NCBI RefSeq assembly: GCF_000799715.1
Contig: NZ_JUHG01000011.1
Coordinates: forward strand, 992,001-1,056,000
DNA length: 64,000 bases
From: Martinezella rhizogenes
Lineage (GTDB): Bacteria; Pseudomonadota; Alphaproteobacteria; Rhizobiales; Rhizobiaceae
Reading direction: 5' to 3'
The position numbers were made by a program, and so were the translations under genes. Every line of letters begins with the position of its first letter. Positions within the stretch are counted from its first letter, which is position 1. This document shows, in pieces, positions 35,813 through 43,335 of this stretch. Below the pieces are notes generated by a model. It saw nothing but the letters and a program-made list of their open reading frames with translations. It had not been told where the DNA came from and did not search any database.

Positions 35813-36394
35813 TTATTCCTCCGCCATTGCCTCTTCCCAGTGACGGCGGCAGAGCGAAACATATTTGTCGCTGCCGCCGATCTCGATCTGAGCGCCATCA
35901 CGCGCCGCCTTACCGGCCGCATCCAAGCGTACAACCATCGTCGCCTTTCGCCCGCAATGGCAAATCGTTCTGACTTCGCGCAACTCGTCGGCAATGGTCA
36001 GCAGCTCCTGCGAGCCCGGAAACAATTTCCCATGGAAGTCCGTACGCAATCCGTACGCCATGACCGGCAGGTCAAGGCGGTCGACGATATGGGCAAGCTG
36101 CCACACCTGCTCGTGCGACAGGAATTGCGCCTCATCGACGAAGACGCAGGCCAGAGGCTCTTCGGCATGCATTTTATCGACCAAGGCGTAGAGATCGTCG
36201 GCGGCGTCGAACGGTATGGCGTCCATCGTCAGGCCAATCCGCGACGCTATCTTGCCGCGACCGGCGCGATCGTCCAACGCTGCGATAAAGGCCGCAGTGC
36301 GCATGCCGCGCTCCTGATAATTGTAGGCCGCCTGCAACAGCATGGTCGACTTGCCGGCATTCATCGTCGAATAATGGAAATAGAGCTTCGCCAT
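35813..36394 (-). CDS. tdk: Thymidine kinase
   Basis: A 193-residue type II thymidine kinase that phosphorylates thymidine in the salvage pathway. The P-loop is STMNAGKSTMLLQ, the Walker B-like catalytic segment CVFVDEAQFLSHEQV contains the general-base Glu, and the zinc ribbon uses CHCGRKATM and SLCRRHW, as in the E. coli enzyme. The substrate loop GGSDKYVSLC is intact. Single gene, divergent from choX. Confidence 0.95.
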   Translation of the reverse strand: MAKLYFHYSTMNAGKSTMLLQAAYNYQERGMRTAAFIAALDDRAGRGKIASRIGLTMDAIPFDAADDLYALVDKMHAEEPLACVFVDEAQFLSHEQVWQLAHIVDRLDLPVMAYGLRTDFHGKLFPGSQELLTIADELREVRTICHCGRKATMVVRLDAAGKAARDGAQIEIGGSDKYVSLCRRHWEEAMAEE

Positions 36395-36629
36395 GACTTT
36401 CTCCTTGATTGCTTCATGGGTGCTCTGAAGCGCGAAGGAAAGACGCCTCTAGCGAAAACCACAGGATTTACCGTGGATTCACGCAATACGGGATCAGCTC
36501 GATGACACTCGACCGGAAAAATGAGTGGCGTCGCAATCAGCCCCTCCAAACCGGCGCAAATACGCAGTGGTCGCTTGTAAATGTCGGTTATTGGTGCTTG
36601 CTTGGGAACGTTAGACTGGGAGTCACGTA

Positions 36630-37586
36630 ATGATAAAAATGACATTTACCGCACTTGCCTTCGCTTCAACCCTTTCCGCGCTCACCCTGGGCGCAACCGC
36701 AGCTTCCGCCGCCGAACCCGCAAGCTGTAGCACCGTGCGCTTCGCCGATGTTGGCTGGACGGATATCACCTCCACCACGGCGACGGCCTCCATCCTCCTG
36801 AAGGCTCTCGGCTACGACACCGACGTCAAGGTGCTCGCCGTGCCGGTGACCTATCAGTCGCTGAAAAACAAGGACATTGACGTCTTCCTCGGCAACTGGA
36901 TGCCGTCCATGGCCGAGAACATCAAGCCTTTCGCCGAAGACAAATCGGTCGAAACCGTCGGTGCTAACCTGGAAGGCGCGAAGTACACGCTCGCGACCAA
37001 CGAAAAGGGTGCAGCACTCGGTATCAAGGACTTCAAGGACATTGCCGCCCACAAGGACGATCTGGACGGCAAGATCTACGGCATCGAGCCGGGCAATGAC
37101 GGCAACCGCCTGATCATCGACATGGTTGACAAGAACACCTTCGGCCTCAAGGGTTTCGAAGTGGTCGAATCCTCCGAACAGGGCATGCTTGCCCAGGTGT
37201 CTCGCGCCGACAAGGCAGGCAAGCCGATCATCTTCCTCGGCTGGGCTCCGCATCCGATGAACAGCAACTACAAGATGACCTATCTCTCCGGCGGCGACGA
37301 CGTCTTCGGACCGAACTACGGCGGCGCGACGATCTATACCAACGTCCGCGCCGGCTATCTGCAGGAATGCCCCAACGTCGGCGCCTTCGTAAAGAACCTC
37401 GTCTTCTCGCTGCCGATGGAAAACGAGATGATGGGCAAGATTCTGACTGACGGCAAGGAACCGGAAGTGGCTGCAACGGAATGGCTGAAGGCCAATCCGA
37501 CGGCAATCACCCCCTGGCTCGCCGGCGTCACCACCAAGGATGGCGGTGACGGGCTTGCGGCAGTCAAGGCCAAGCTTGGCCTGTAA
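36630..37586 (+). CDS. choX: Choline ABC transporter, periplasmic binding protein
   Basis: A 318-residue choline-binding protein with a signal peptide cut near residue 28 (AASAAEP). The residues reported to cage choline in Sinorhizobium ChoX fall on the same numbers: Trp43 and Asp45 in DVGWTDIT, Trp90 in FLGNWMPSM, Tyr119 in GAKYTLATN, Asn156 in EPGNDGN and Trp205 in FLGWAPHPM. Choline taken up serves as osmoprotectant precursor and carbon or nitrogen source. First gene of choXWV; a terminator-like hairpin follows, probably raising the level of binding protein over the membrane parts. Confidence 0.95.
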   Translation: MIKMTFTALAFASTLSALTLGATAASAAEPASCSTVRFADVGWTDITSTTATASILLKALGYDTDVKVLAVPVTYQSLKNKDIDVFLGNWMPSMAENIKPFAEDKSVETVGANLEGAKYTLATNEKGAALGIKDFKDIAAHKDDLDGKIYGIEPGNDGNRLIIDMVDKNTFGLKGFEVVESSEQGMLAQVSRADKAGKPIIFLGWAPHPMNSNYKMTYLSGGDDVFGPNYGGATIYTNVRAGYLQECPNVGAFVKNLVFSLPMENEMMGKILTDGKEPEVAATEWLKANPTAITPWLAGVTTKDGGDGLAAVKAKLGL

Positions 37587-37599
37587 CATCGAAGGGACA

Positions 37600-37627
37600 A
37601 GGGGCGGCTTAACCGCCCCTTTCTCTT
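37600..37627 (+). terminator. Intercistronic terminator-like hairpin between choX and choW
   Basis: AGGGGCGG pairs with CCGCCCCT around a 5-base loop and is followed by TTCTCTT. Partial termination or mRNA stabilisation here would give more ChoX than ChoWV. Confidence 0.65.
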
Positions 37628-37758
37628 CCATGGAAGGACTGCTTCCCTCCTATCGCGCCGCGCATCGGGTCGTGGCGCCATAGGCCGTTATTCTCCGGCG
37701 GCCGCATCCGGAACGACCCAAGACGTCCGGGTTCGCCGCCCCAAGAGTGGGCAAAGAC

Positions 37759-38604
37759 GTGAACTGGTTAACCGATTACCGCATCCCCATCGGCCCATGG
37801 GCCAAAGCCGTCGTCGATTGGCTGACGACCAATTTCATTTGGTTCTTCGACGGCCTTTCCTTCGCCGCTTCGCATGGGATCAAAGGACTGCTGTTCCTCC
37901 TGCAAGCGCCACATCCGCTGATCGTCGTCGTCGTTATCGCGGCCATCGCCTACTGGATGCGCCGGAGCGTTGCGGTCACCGCTCTCACCTTCATCGGCCT
38001 GCTCATCACCATCAACCAGGGCTATTGGAAGGAGACGACCGAGACGCTGGCGCTGGTGCTGGCCTCGACTTTCGTCTGCATGCTCGTCGGCGTCCCCCTC
38101 GGCATCGCAGCGGCACGACGCCCCTGGCTCTATGCCATCATGCGGCCGATCCTCGATTTGATGCAGACCATCCCGACCTTCGTCTACCTGGTGCCGGCAA
38201 TGATCCTGCTCGGCCTCGGCATGGTGCCGGGCCTGATCGCCACTGTCGTTTTCGCCATTCCCGCATCGATCCGCATGACCCGCCTTGGCATCATCTCGAC
38301 GCCGCCCTCTCTCGTCGAAGCGGCCGAAGCCTTCGGCGCGACGCCGCAACAGGTGCTGCGCAAGGTCGAAGTGCCCTTCGCCATGCCGCAGATCATGGCC
38401 GGCCTAACGCAGACGATCATGCTGTCGCTGTCGATGGTGTCCATCGCCGCCCTTGTCGGCGCACCTGGCCTCGGCGTGCCGGTGCTGCGCGCGCTGAACA
38501 GCGTCAATGTCGCCAAGAGCTTCGATTCCGGCGCCTGCATCGTCATTCTCGCGATCATTCTCGACCGCATGTTCCGCGCACCCGGTGAAGGAGATCGCTC
38601 ATGA
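37759..38604 (+). CDS. choW: Choline ABC transporter, permease
   Basis: A 281-residue inner-membrane permease of the glycine-betaine/choline class with about six helices. The permease-ATPase contact loop is EAAEAFGATPQQVLRKVEVP, and QTIPTFVYLVPAMILLGLG is typical of ProW/OpuAB relatives. GTG 37759 (NWLTDYRIPIG) fits the family start; GTG 37747 in frame is possible. Its TGA overlaps the choV ATG. Confidence 0.92.
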   Translation: MNWLTDYRIPIGPWAKAVVDWLTTNFIWFFDGLSFAASHGIKGLLFLLQAPHPLIVVVVIAAIAYWMRRSVAVTALTFIGLLITINQGYWKETTETLALVLASTFVCMLVGVPLGIAAARRPWLYAIMRPILDLMQTIPTFVYLVPAMILLGLGMVPGLIATVVFAIPASIRMTRLGIISTPPSLVEAAEAFGATPQQVLRKVEVPFAMPQIMAGLTQTIMLSLSMVSIAALVGAPGLGVPVLRALNSVNVAKSFDSGACIVILAIILDRMFRAPGEGDRS

Positions 38605-39650
38605 CCACCGCCGTCGCCTTCAACAATGTCAGCATCATCTTCGGCGACCGCCCCGAGGCAGCCCTCAAGCTTGCGGACGAAGGAAAGACCCGCGACGAGA
38701 TCGGCAAGGCAACAGGCCTGGTGCTCGGCGTCGCCAATGCCTCACTGGAGGTCGAGGAAGGCGAGATCCTCGTGCTCATGGGCCTGTCCGGTTCCGGCAA
38801 ATCGACGCTGCTGCGCGCCGTCAACGGCCTGGCGCCAGTCGTGCGCGGCAATGTCGTCGTCAACACCAAGAACGGGCCGGTCAATCCTTATGACTGTAGT
38901 CCCAAGACACTGCGCGACCTGCGCATGCACACGGTTTCCATGGTGTTCCAGCAGTTCGCATTGCTGCCCTGGCGCACCGTTGCCGACAATGTCGGCTTCG
39001 GCCTCGAGCTTGCCGGCGTTCCGGAGCCGGAGCGTAAAAAACGCGTCGATGAACAGCTGGAACTCGTCAACCTGACGCAATGGGCGAGCCGCCGGGTCAA
39101 CGAGCTCTCCGGCGGCATGCAGCAGCGCGTCGGCCTTGCCCGCGCCTTTGCCACCGGCGCGCCGATCCTGCTGATGGACGAGCCGTTCTCGGCGCTTGAT
39201 CCGCTGATCCGTACCCGCCTGCAGGACGAGCTTCTGGAGTTTCAGCGCCGCCTGAAGCGAACGATCCTCTTCGTCAGCCACGATCTCGACGAAGCTTTCC
39301 GCATCGGCAACCGCATTGCCATCATGGAGAGCGGCCACATCATCCAGTGCGGCACGCCACAGGAAATCGTCAGGAACCCCGCCGATCAATATGTCGCCGA
39401 CTTCGTGCAGCACATGAATCCGATCAGCATGCTGACGGCGGGCGATGTCATGCAGCAGGGCCTCGGTCATTCCGCCAATAGCGGCTCGGTCACCGCCACG
39501 ACGACGGCCTCAACGCCGCTCGTCGAGATCCTCGACGCGTTGACGCGCCAGCCAGGAAATATCGGCGTCGTTGACAATGGCGTGATTATCGGGACGATTT
39601 CCGCCCAGGATGTCGTGGCTGGCCTCACCAGCCATCGGAGGAAGGAGTAG
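38601..39650 (+). CDS. choV: Choline ABC transporter, ATP-binding subunit
   Basis: A 349-residue ATPase that powers choline import. Walker A is GLSGSGKSTLLRAV, signature LSGGMQQRVGLARAF, Walker B ILLMDEPFSALD and H-loop FVSHDLDEA. It has the N-terminal extension and the about 100-residue C-terminal regulatory tail of quaternary-amine importers, though the tail is shorter than a double CBS module. It overlaps choW by 4 bases (ATGA), so the two are translationally coupled. Confidence 0.93.
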   Translation: MTTAVAFNNVSIIFGDRPEAALKLADEGKTRDEIGKATGLVLGVANASLEVEEGEILVLMGLSGSGKSTLLRAVNGLAPVVRGNVVVNTKNGPVNPYDCSPKTLRDLRMHTVSMVFQQFALLPWRTVADNVGFGLELAGVPEPERKKRVDEQLELVNLTQWASRRVNELSGGMQQRVGLARAFATGAPILLMDEPFSALDPLIRTRLQDELLEFQRRLKRTILFVSHDLDEAFRIGNRIAIMESGHIIQCGTPQEIVRNPADQYVADFVQHMNPISMLTAGDVMQQGLGHSANSGSVTATTTASTPLVEILDALTRQPGNIGVVDNGVIIGTISAQDVVAGLTSHRRKE

Positions 39651-39690
39651 TCCACCCGGACTGCTCTTTCTGTCTCGTGGGAGAGAGACG

Positions 39691-40254
39691 ATGAACGATA
39701 AACCGTCCGTGCTGCGGGAAACCGACGATGAGGCGCGCAAGCAGGCACGCATCCTCTTGGGCTCTGCCCGCTACGCGGCGCTTGCCGTCTTCGATCCCGA
39801 GACCGGCTTTCCCTCCGTCAGCCGCGTGCTGACCGGCACCGATATCGATGGCGTGCCGGTCATCCTCGTGTCCGGCTTGTCAGCCCATACCAAAGCGCTG
39901 TCGAAGGATCCTCGCGCCTCGGCCCTTTTCGGCGAACCCGGCAAGGGCGATCCTCTCGCCCATCCGCGCCTCAGCGTCCAATGCAACGCCGAGCGCGTCG
40001 ATCGCGAACATCCGCTGCATGAACGTATCCGTTCTAGCTTTCTCGCCCGCCATCCCAAGGCGAAGCTCTACATCGATTTTCCGGATTTCTGCTTCTTCCG
40101 CCTCGTCCCGCTTGCCGCCAGCCTGAATGGCGGCTTCGGCAAGGCCTATATTTTATCGGGCATCGATCTGATGATTCCTTCGGCGGCTAACAAGATGCTC
40201 GCGAAAGAGGCAGGCGCGGCAGTGCGAGAATTAGTAGCCCGCCGCCCAACATAG
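39691..40254 (+). CDS. HugZ-like/pyridoxamine-5'-phosphate-oxidase-fold protein
   Basis: A 187-residue split-barrel protein. The N-terminal block ARILLGSARYAALAVFDPET and DGVPVILVSGLSAHTKAL are PNPOx-like; FCFFRLVPLAASLNGGFGKA is the segment shared with HugZ/HutZ heme-degrading proteins. Members use heme or flavin; rhizobia also have HmuQ-type heme oxygenases, so a heme role is suggested only by similarity. GAGAGAG precedes ATG 39691. It follows choV by 40 bases on the same strand and may be co-transcribed. Confidence 0.75.
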   Translation: MNDKPSVLRETDDEARKQARILLGSARYAALAVFDPETGFPSVSRVLTGTDIDGVPVILVSGLSAHTKALSKDPRASALFGEPGKGDPLAHPRLSVQCNAERVDREHPLHERIRSSFLARHPKAKLYIDFPDFCFFRLVPLAASLNGGFGKAYILSGIDLMIPSAANKMLAKEAGAAVRELVARRPT

Positions 40255-40372
40255 TCTCAGCCATCACGGGTGGGCCAGAGGGAAAAACGGGCGAGTGTTG
40301 GCGGATTTGCGACCTGAATATGGCACAAATCGACATGATTTGGGAAAATTAGACGTTTAGGCGGGAATTTGG

Positions 40373-40390
40373 CCCACCCATATGGGTGGG
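40373..40390. promoter_or_regulatory. Perfect 18-bp palindrome upstream of nolR
   Basis: CCCACCCATATGGGTGGG is fully self-complementary and lies about 165 bases before the nolR start. Nothing shows which protein binds it. Confidence 0.5.
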
Positions 40391-40440
40391 AAGCGACTTT
40401 ATATAATACATATCTAAAATAGCATACTCGATACCTTAAA

Positions 40441-40456
40441 TTTAGGTATATACAAT
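40441..40456 (+). promoter_or_regulatory. Possible NolR-box
   Basis: TTTAG-N9-AT matches the published NolR pattern (A/T)TTAG-N9-A(T/A) as I recall it. NolR is known to repress its own gene, which makes the site plausible. The pattern is loose and would occur by chance in about one of seven regions this size. Confidence 0.3.
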
Positions 40457-40553
40457 CTTTCACCCGTCTTGGTATTATTAGCTATCGGGTTAGCTTCCCG
40501 GTTTGGAAATTACGCAATTTCTGATGTACGCTCCGCATTAGGAAGATCAAGAG

Positions 40554-40871
40554 ATGAAAACAAGAAATTTGGCCGACCACTCCAACGTGGCGGCGGCACT
40601 ACTATCTGCAATGGCGAACCCCAAGCGCCTGATGATTCTTTGCAGCTTGGTCAAGGGTGAAGTCCCGGTCGGCGTATTGGCCAACCAAGTGGGGCTCAGC
40701 CAATCTGCGCTTTCCCAGCATCTTTCGAAGCTCCGTGCCCAGAAGCTGGTAAAGACCCGACGCGATGCTCAAACCATTTACTACTCCAGCACGTCAGAGT
40801 CGGTTATCCGGGTCCTTGAAACGCTGGAAGACATTTATTGCGAACCGGAAAAAAGTAGAACGGCTGCTTAA
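40554..40871 (+). CDS. nolR: NolR-type ArsR-family transcriptional repressor
   Basis: A 105-residue winged-helix dimeric repressor. The core SAMANPKRLMILCSLVKGEV and the recognition helix region VGLSQSALSQHLSKLRAQKL with RRDAQTIYYSS match NolR of Sinorhizobium almost residue for residue as I recall it. NolR represses nod genes and tunes core symbiotic and growth functions. It has none of the ArsR metal-binding Cys pairs. The N-terminus is shorter than in Sinorhizobium NolR. A terminator hairpin lies about 105 bases after the stop. Confidence 0.8.
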   Translation: MKTRNLADHSNVAAALLSAMANPKRLMILCSLVKGEVPVGVLANQVGLSQSALSQHLSKLRAQKLVKTRRDAQTIYYSSTSESVIRVLETLEDIYCEPEKSRTAA

Positions 40872-41306
40872 GAGCCAAAACTGGCTCTAGGACTGCCGGC
40901 GCATGATTCTCAAGAAATGGTACTTTCCGACCCTTGAGATCAAGCTACTTTCATGACCACACATTTATCTGATTTGGCTGGCAAATTTTCAATTTGCCAG
41001 CTTTTTCGTGTTGAGCCCCATCTGCGTACAAACGACACACGCCGCAGCCCCATTGCGTTCGCTAGTCGCTTCTCTCCGTACTAGATACGATCTGATCTGA
41101 TTTGGCTTGAGCAAACAAGACGAGACGAGACAGAACAGGACGAAAAACGAAATCACCGCATAATGCTCTTCCCGGGTCCTTCCGCTGTCTGCCCCCCGCT
41201 TCATCTTGACGCCAAGGGGCCGACTGATAATTTGACCAGACAGTCAATAATCACGCGGTTTATGCCGCGATCGGGAAATGGCCCCCGAATGGCCGAGGAG
41301 AACAGC
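40872..41306. other. Intergenic region with the nolR terminator
   Basis: About 430 bases. It holds the terminator at 40977-41006; beyond that nothing convincing is seen. Frames here lack ribosome-binding sites and family features. In-frame starts at 41163 and 41289 could extend the aminotransferase but are not favoured. Confidence 0.5.
40977..41006 (+). terminator. Intrinsic terminator downstream of nolR
   Basis: GCTGGCAAAT pairs with ATTTGCCAGC around a short loop and is followed by TTTTT. Confidence 0.85.
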
Positions 41307-42635
41307 ATGTCCGACCGCCTGAACGCCGCCCCCAACGATCTCAGCGCCTTCTGGATGCCGTTTACGGCCAATCGCCAGTTCAAGAAGGAACCGCGGCTCT
41401 TCGTCAGCGCTAAGGACATGTATTACACCACCCATGACGGACGGCAGGTGCTGGATGGAACTGCGGGGCTGTGGTGTGTGAACGCCGGACATTGCCGCCC
41501 GAAGATCACCGAAGCCATCAGCCGGCAGGCGGGCGAACTCGATTATGCACCGGCCTTCCAGCTCGGCCACCCCAAGGCCTTCGAACTGGCTAACCGGCTG
41601 GTGGATATCGCGCCGGAAGGCATGGACCATGTTCTCTATACCAATTCCGGCTCTGAATCCGTCGAGACCGCGCTGAAGGTAGCGCTTGCCTATCATCGCG
41701 TGAAGGGCAACGGTTCGCGCTCCCGCCTCATCGGCCGTGAGCGCGGCTATCATGGCGTCAATTTCGGCGGCATCTCCGTCGGCGGCATCGTCACCAACCG
41801 CAAGATGTTCGGCACGCTATTGACCGGCGTTGACCACATGCCGCACACGCATGTTCCCGGCAAGAATGCCTTCACCCGTGGCGAGCCCGAACATGGCGGC
41901 GACATCGCTTCAGAACTGGAGCGCATCGTCACGCTGCATGACGCCTCCACCATTGCCGCCGTCATCGTCGAGCCGGTCGCCGGCTCCACTGGCGTGCTGA
42001 TCCCGCCGAAGGGCTACCTGCAGAAGCTGCGCGAAATCTGCACCAAGCACGGCATCCTATTGATCTTCGATGAAGTCATCACCGGTTTCGGCCGCCTCGG
42101 CACCCCCTTCGCCGCGCAATATTACGACGTCACCCCGGACATCATCACCACGGCCAAGGGCCTGACCAACGGCGTCATCCCGATGGGCGCCGTCTTCGTC
42201 ACCTCGGAAATCCATGACGCCTTCATGCAGGGACCCGAACATATGATCGAGTTCTTCCACGGCTACACCTATTCCGGCAACCCCATCGCCGCCGCCGCGG
42301 CACTTGCCACGCTCGACACCTACAAGGAAGAAGGTCTACTGACACGCGCCGCCGAGCTCTCGGACTACTGGGCTGACGCACTGCACTCCCTGAAGGACTG
42401 CCCCAACGTCATTGATATCCGCAACACCGGCCTGATCGGCGCCATCGAACTCGCCCCCATTGCCGGTGAGCCCACCAAACGCGCCTTCACCGCCTTCCTC
42501 AAGGCCTACGAAAAAGGCCTCCTGATCCGCACCACCGGCGACATCATCGCCCTCTCCCCTCCGCTGATCATCGAGAAGCACCATATCGATGAGCTGTTCG
42601 GCAAGCTCAGGGAGATCTTGCAGAATAATATCTGA
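41307..42635 (+). CDS. Class III omega-aminotransferase (beta-alanine:pyruvate type)
   Basis: A 442-residue PLP enzyme of fold type I. Key parts are SGSESVETALKVALAYHRV (phosphate cup), GYHGVNFGGISVGG, LLIFDEVITGFGRLG with the PLP-ring Asp, and the Schiff-base Lys in TTAKGLTNGVIPMG. AGLWCVNAGHCRPKI and the overall pattern fit beta-alanine or taurine:pyruvate aminotransferases. It moves an amino group from a terminal amine such as beta-alanine to pyruvate. ATG 41307 has a perfect GAGGAG site. Single gene. Confidence 0.9.
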   Translation: MSDRLNAAPNDLSAFWMPFTANRQFKKEPRLFVSAKDMYYTTHDGRQVLDGTAGLWCVNAGHCRPKITEAISRQAGELDYAPAFQLGHPKAFELANRLVDIAPEGMDHVLYTNSGSESVETALKVALAYHRVKGNGSRSRLIGRERGYHGVNFGGISVGGIVTNRKMFGTLLTGVDHMPHTHVPGKNAFTRGEPEHGGDIASELERIVTLHDASTIAAVIVEPVAGSTGVLIPPKGYLQKLREICTKHGILLIFDEVITGFGRLGTPFAAQYYDVTPDIITTAKGLTNGVIPMGAVFVTSEIHDAFMQGPEHMIEFFHGYTYSGNPIAAAAALATLDTYKEEGLLTRAAELSDYWADALHSLKDCPNVIDIRNTGLIGAIELAPIAGEPTKRAFTAFLKAYEKGLLIRTTGDIIALSPPLIIEKHHIDELFGKLREILQNNI

Positions 42636-42699
42636 GGCGAGCAGCACAGCCGCCCACAAGGTCGAAATGGGCAATTGTCATCGGCGACGATGGAGAGGT

Positions 42700-42740
42700 C
42701 CCCTCTCCCCGCTTTACGGGGAGAGGGCTAGGGTGAGGGG
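42700..42740 (+). repeat. GC-rich palindromic repeat, copy 1 (left flank of DUF559 gene)
   Basis: A 41-bp unit: a hairpin CCCTCTCCCCG/CGGGGAGAGGG followed by CTAGGGTGAGGGG. It ends 20 bases before the DUF559 start codon. Copies of this type are widespread in Rhizobiales genomes. Confidence 0.85.
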
Positions 42741-42760
42741 CCTTCCACGGGGACAATCAG

Positions 42761-43164
42761 ATGCGTGGTCCAGAACCAAGTACAACAAAGCGTGCACGCA
42801 ACCTCCGTCAATCGGACAATTACGCCGAGACCAAACTCTGGTCGGAACTTCGCAACCGCCGACTGAACGGTTTCAAATTCGTCCGGCAATTTCCAATCGC
42901 ACCATATTTCGCGATTTCGCCTGCCGAGAGCGATCCCTTGTGGTCGAGATCGACGGCAGTCAGCATGCAGATAGTAAACGGGATATAGTTCGCGATGAAT
43001 TCATGAACGCGGAAGGCTGGTCAGTGGCTCGCTTCTGGAACATCGATGTGCTGACAGCCATGCCTTCCGTTCTCGACACCATTGTGGCGATTTGCGATGG
43101 CCGCTTAACGGACCCCATTGTTGCCCGTGACTTGAAATTTTTCCCGGCTACTCGCCAGGAATAG
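42761..43164 (+). pseudogene. DUF559 nuclease-like gene with a one-base frameshift
   Basis: Two overlapping frames join into one DUF559 protein of about 134 residues. The first (from ATG 42761) gives AETKLWSELRNRRLNGFKFV and RQFPIAPYF; the second, one frame over, gives DFACRERSLVVEIDGSQHAD and SVARFWNIDVL up to TAG 43164. Adding one base after 42912 restores YF-A-DFACRERS, the family consensus. DUF559 is a PDDEXK/Vsr-like endonuclease fold, with E and D in VVEIDGSQH as probable catalytic residues. The lesion may be real decay or a sequencing error. The gene is enclosed by inverted copies of a GC-rich repeat. Confidence 0.85.
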
Positions 43165-43203
43165 CCCCTCACCCCAACCCTCTCCCCGCTTGCGGGGAGA
43201 GGG
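43165..43203 (-). repeat. GC-rich palindromic repeat, copy 2 (right flank, inverted)
   Basis: The same unit as copy 1 in opposite orientation, starting at the base after the DUF559 stop codon: CCCCTCACCCCAACCCTCTC then a CCCCGCTTGCGGGGAGAGGG hairpin. Confidence 0.85.
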
Positions 43204-43261
43204 AGTCCGTTAGCTCTGTAACTGTCAAAAAACACAGGCCTATCAACAAATTCGGACAGAT

Positions 43262-43302
43262 CCCCTCTCCCCGTAGAACGAGGAGCGGACTAGGGTAAGA
43301 GG
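43262..43302 (+). repeat. GC-rich palindromic repeat, copy 3 (degenerate)
   Basis: A diverged unit in the same orientation as copy 1 (CCCCTCTCCCCG ... CTAGGGTAAGAGG). The hairpin arms have lost pairing. It lies 34 bases before adenine deaminase. Confidence 0.7.
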
Positions 43303-43335
43303 CAGCACGGAATCATAAGAACGACAGGATTTGCC

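Larger units (their letters stand above)
40255..40553. other. Intergenic region upstream of nolR
   Basis: About 300 bases, AT-rich in the second half. It contains the perfect palindrome at 40373-40390, an additional GGGTGGGCC (40268-40276) inverted against GGCCCACCC (40371-40379), and one match to the NolR-box pattern (40441-40456). No gene is visible. Confidence 0.55.

Noticed and set aside
36605-36630. EcfG-type stress promoter GGAAC-N16-CGTA before choX
   Set aside because: The -10 half is imperfect and would start transcription inside the coding region.
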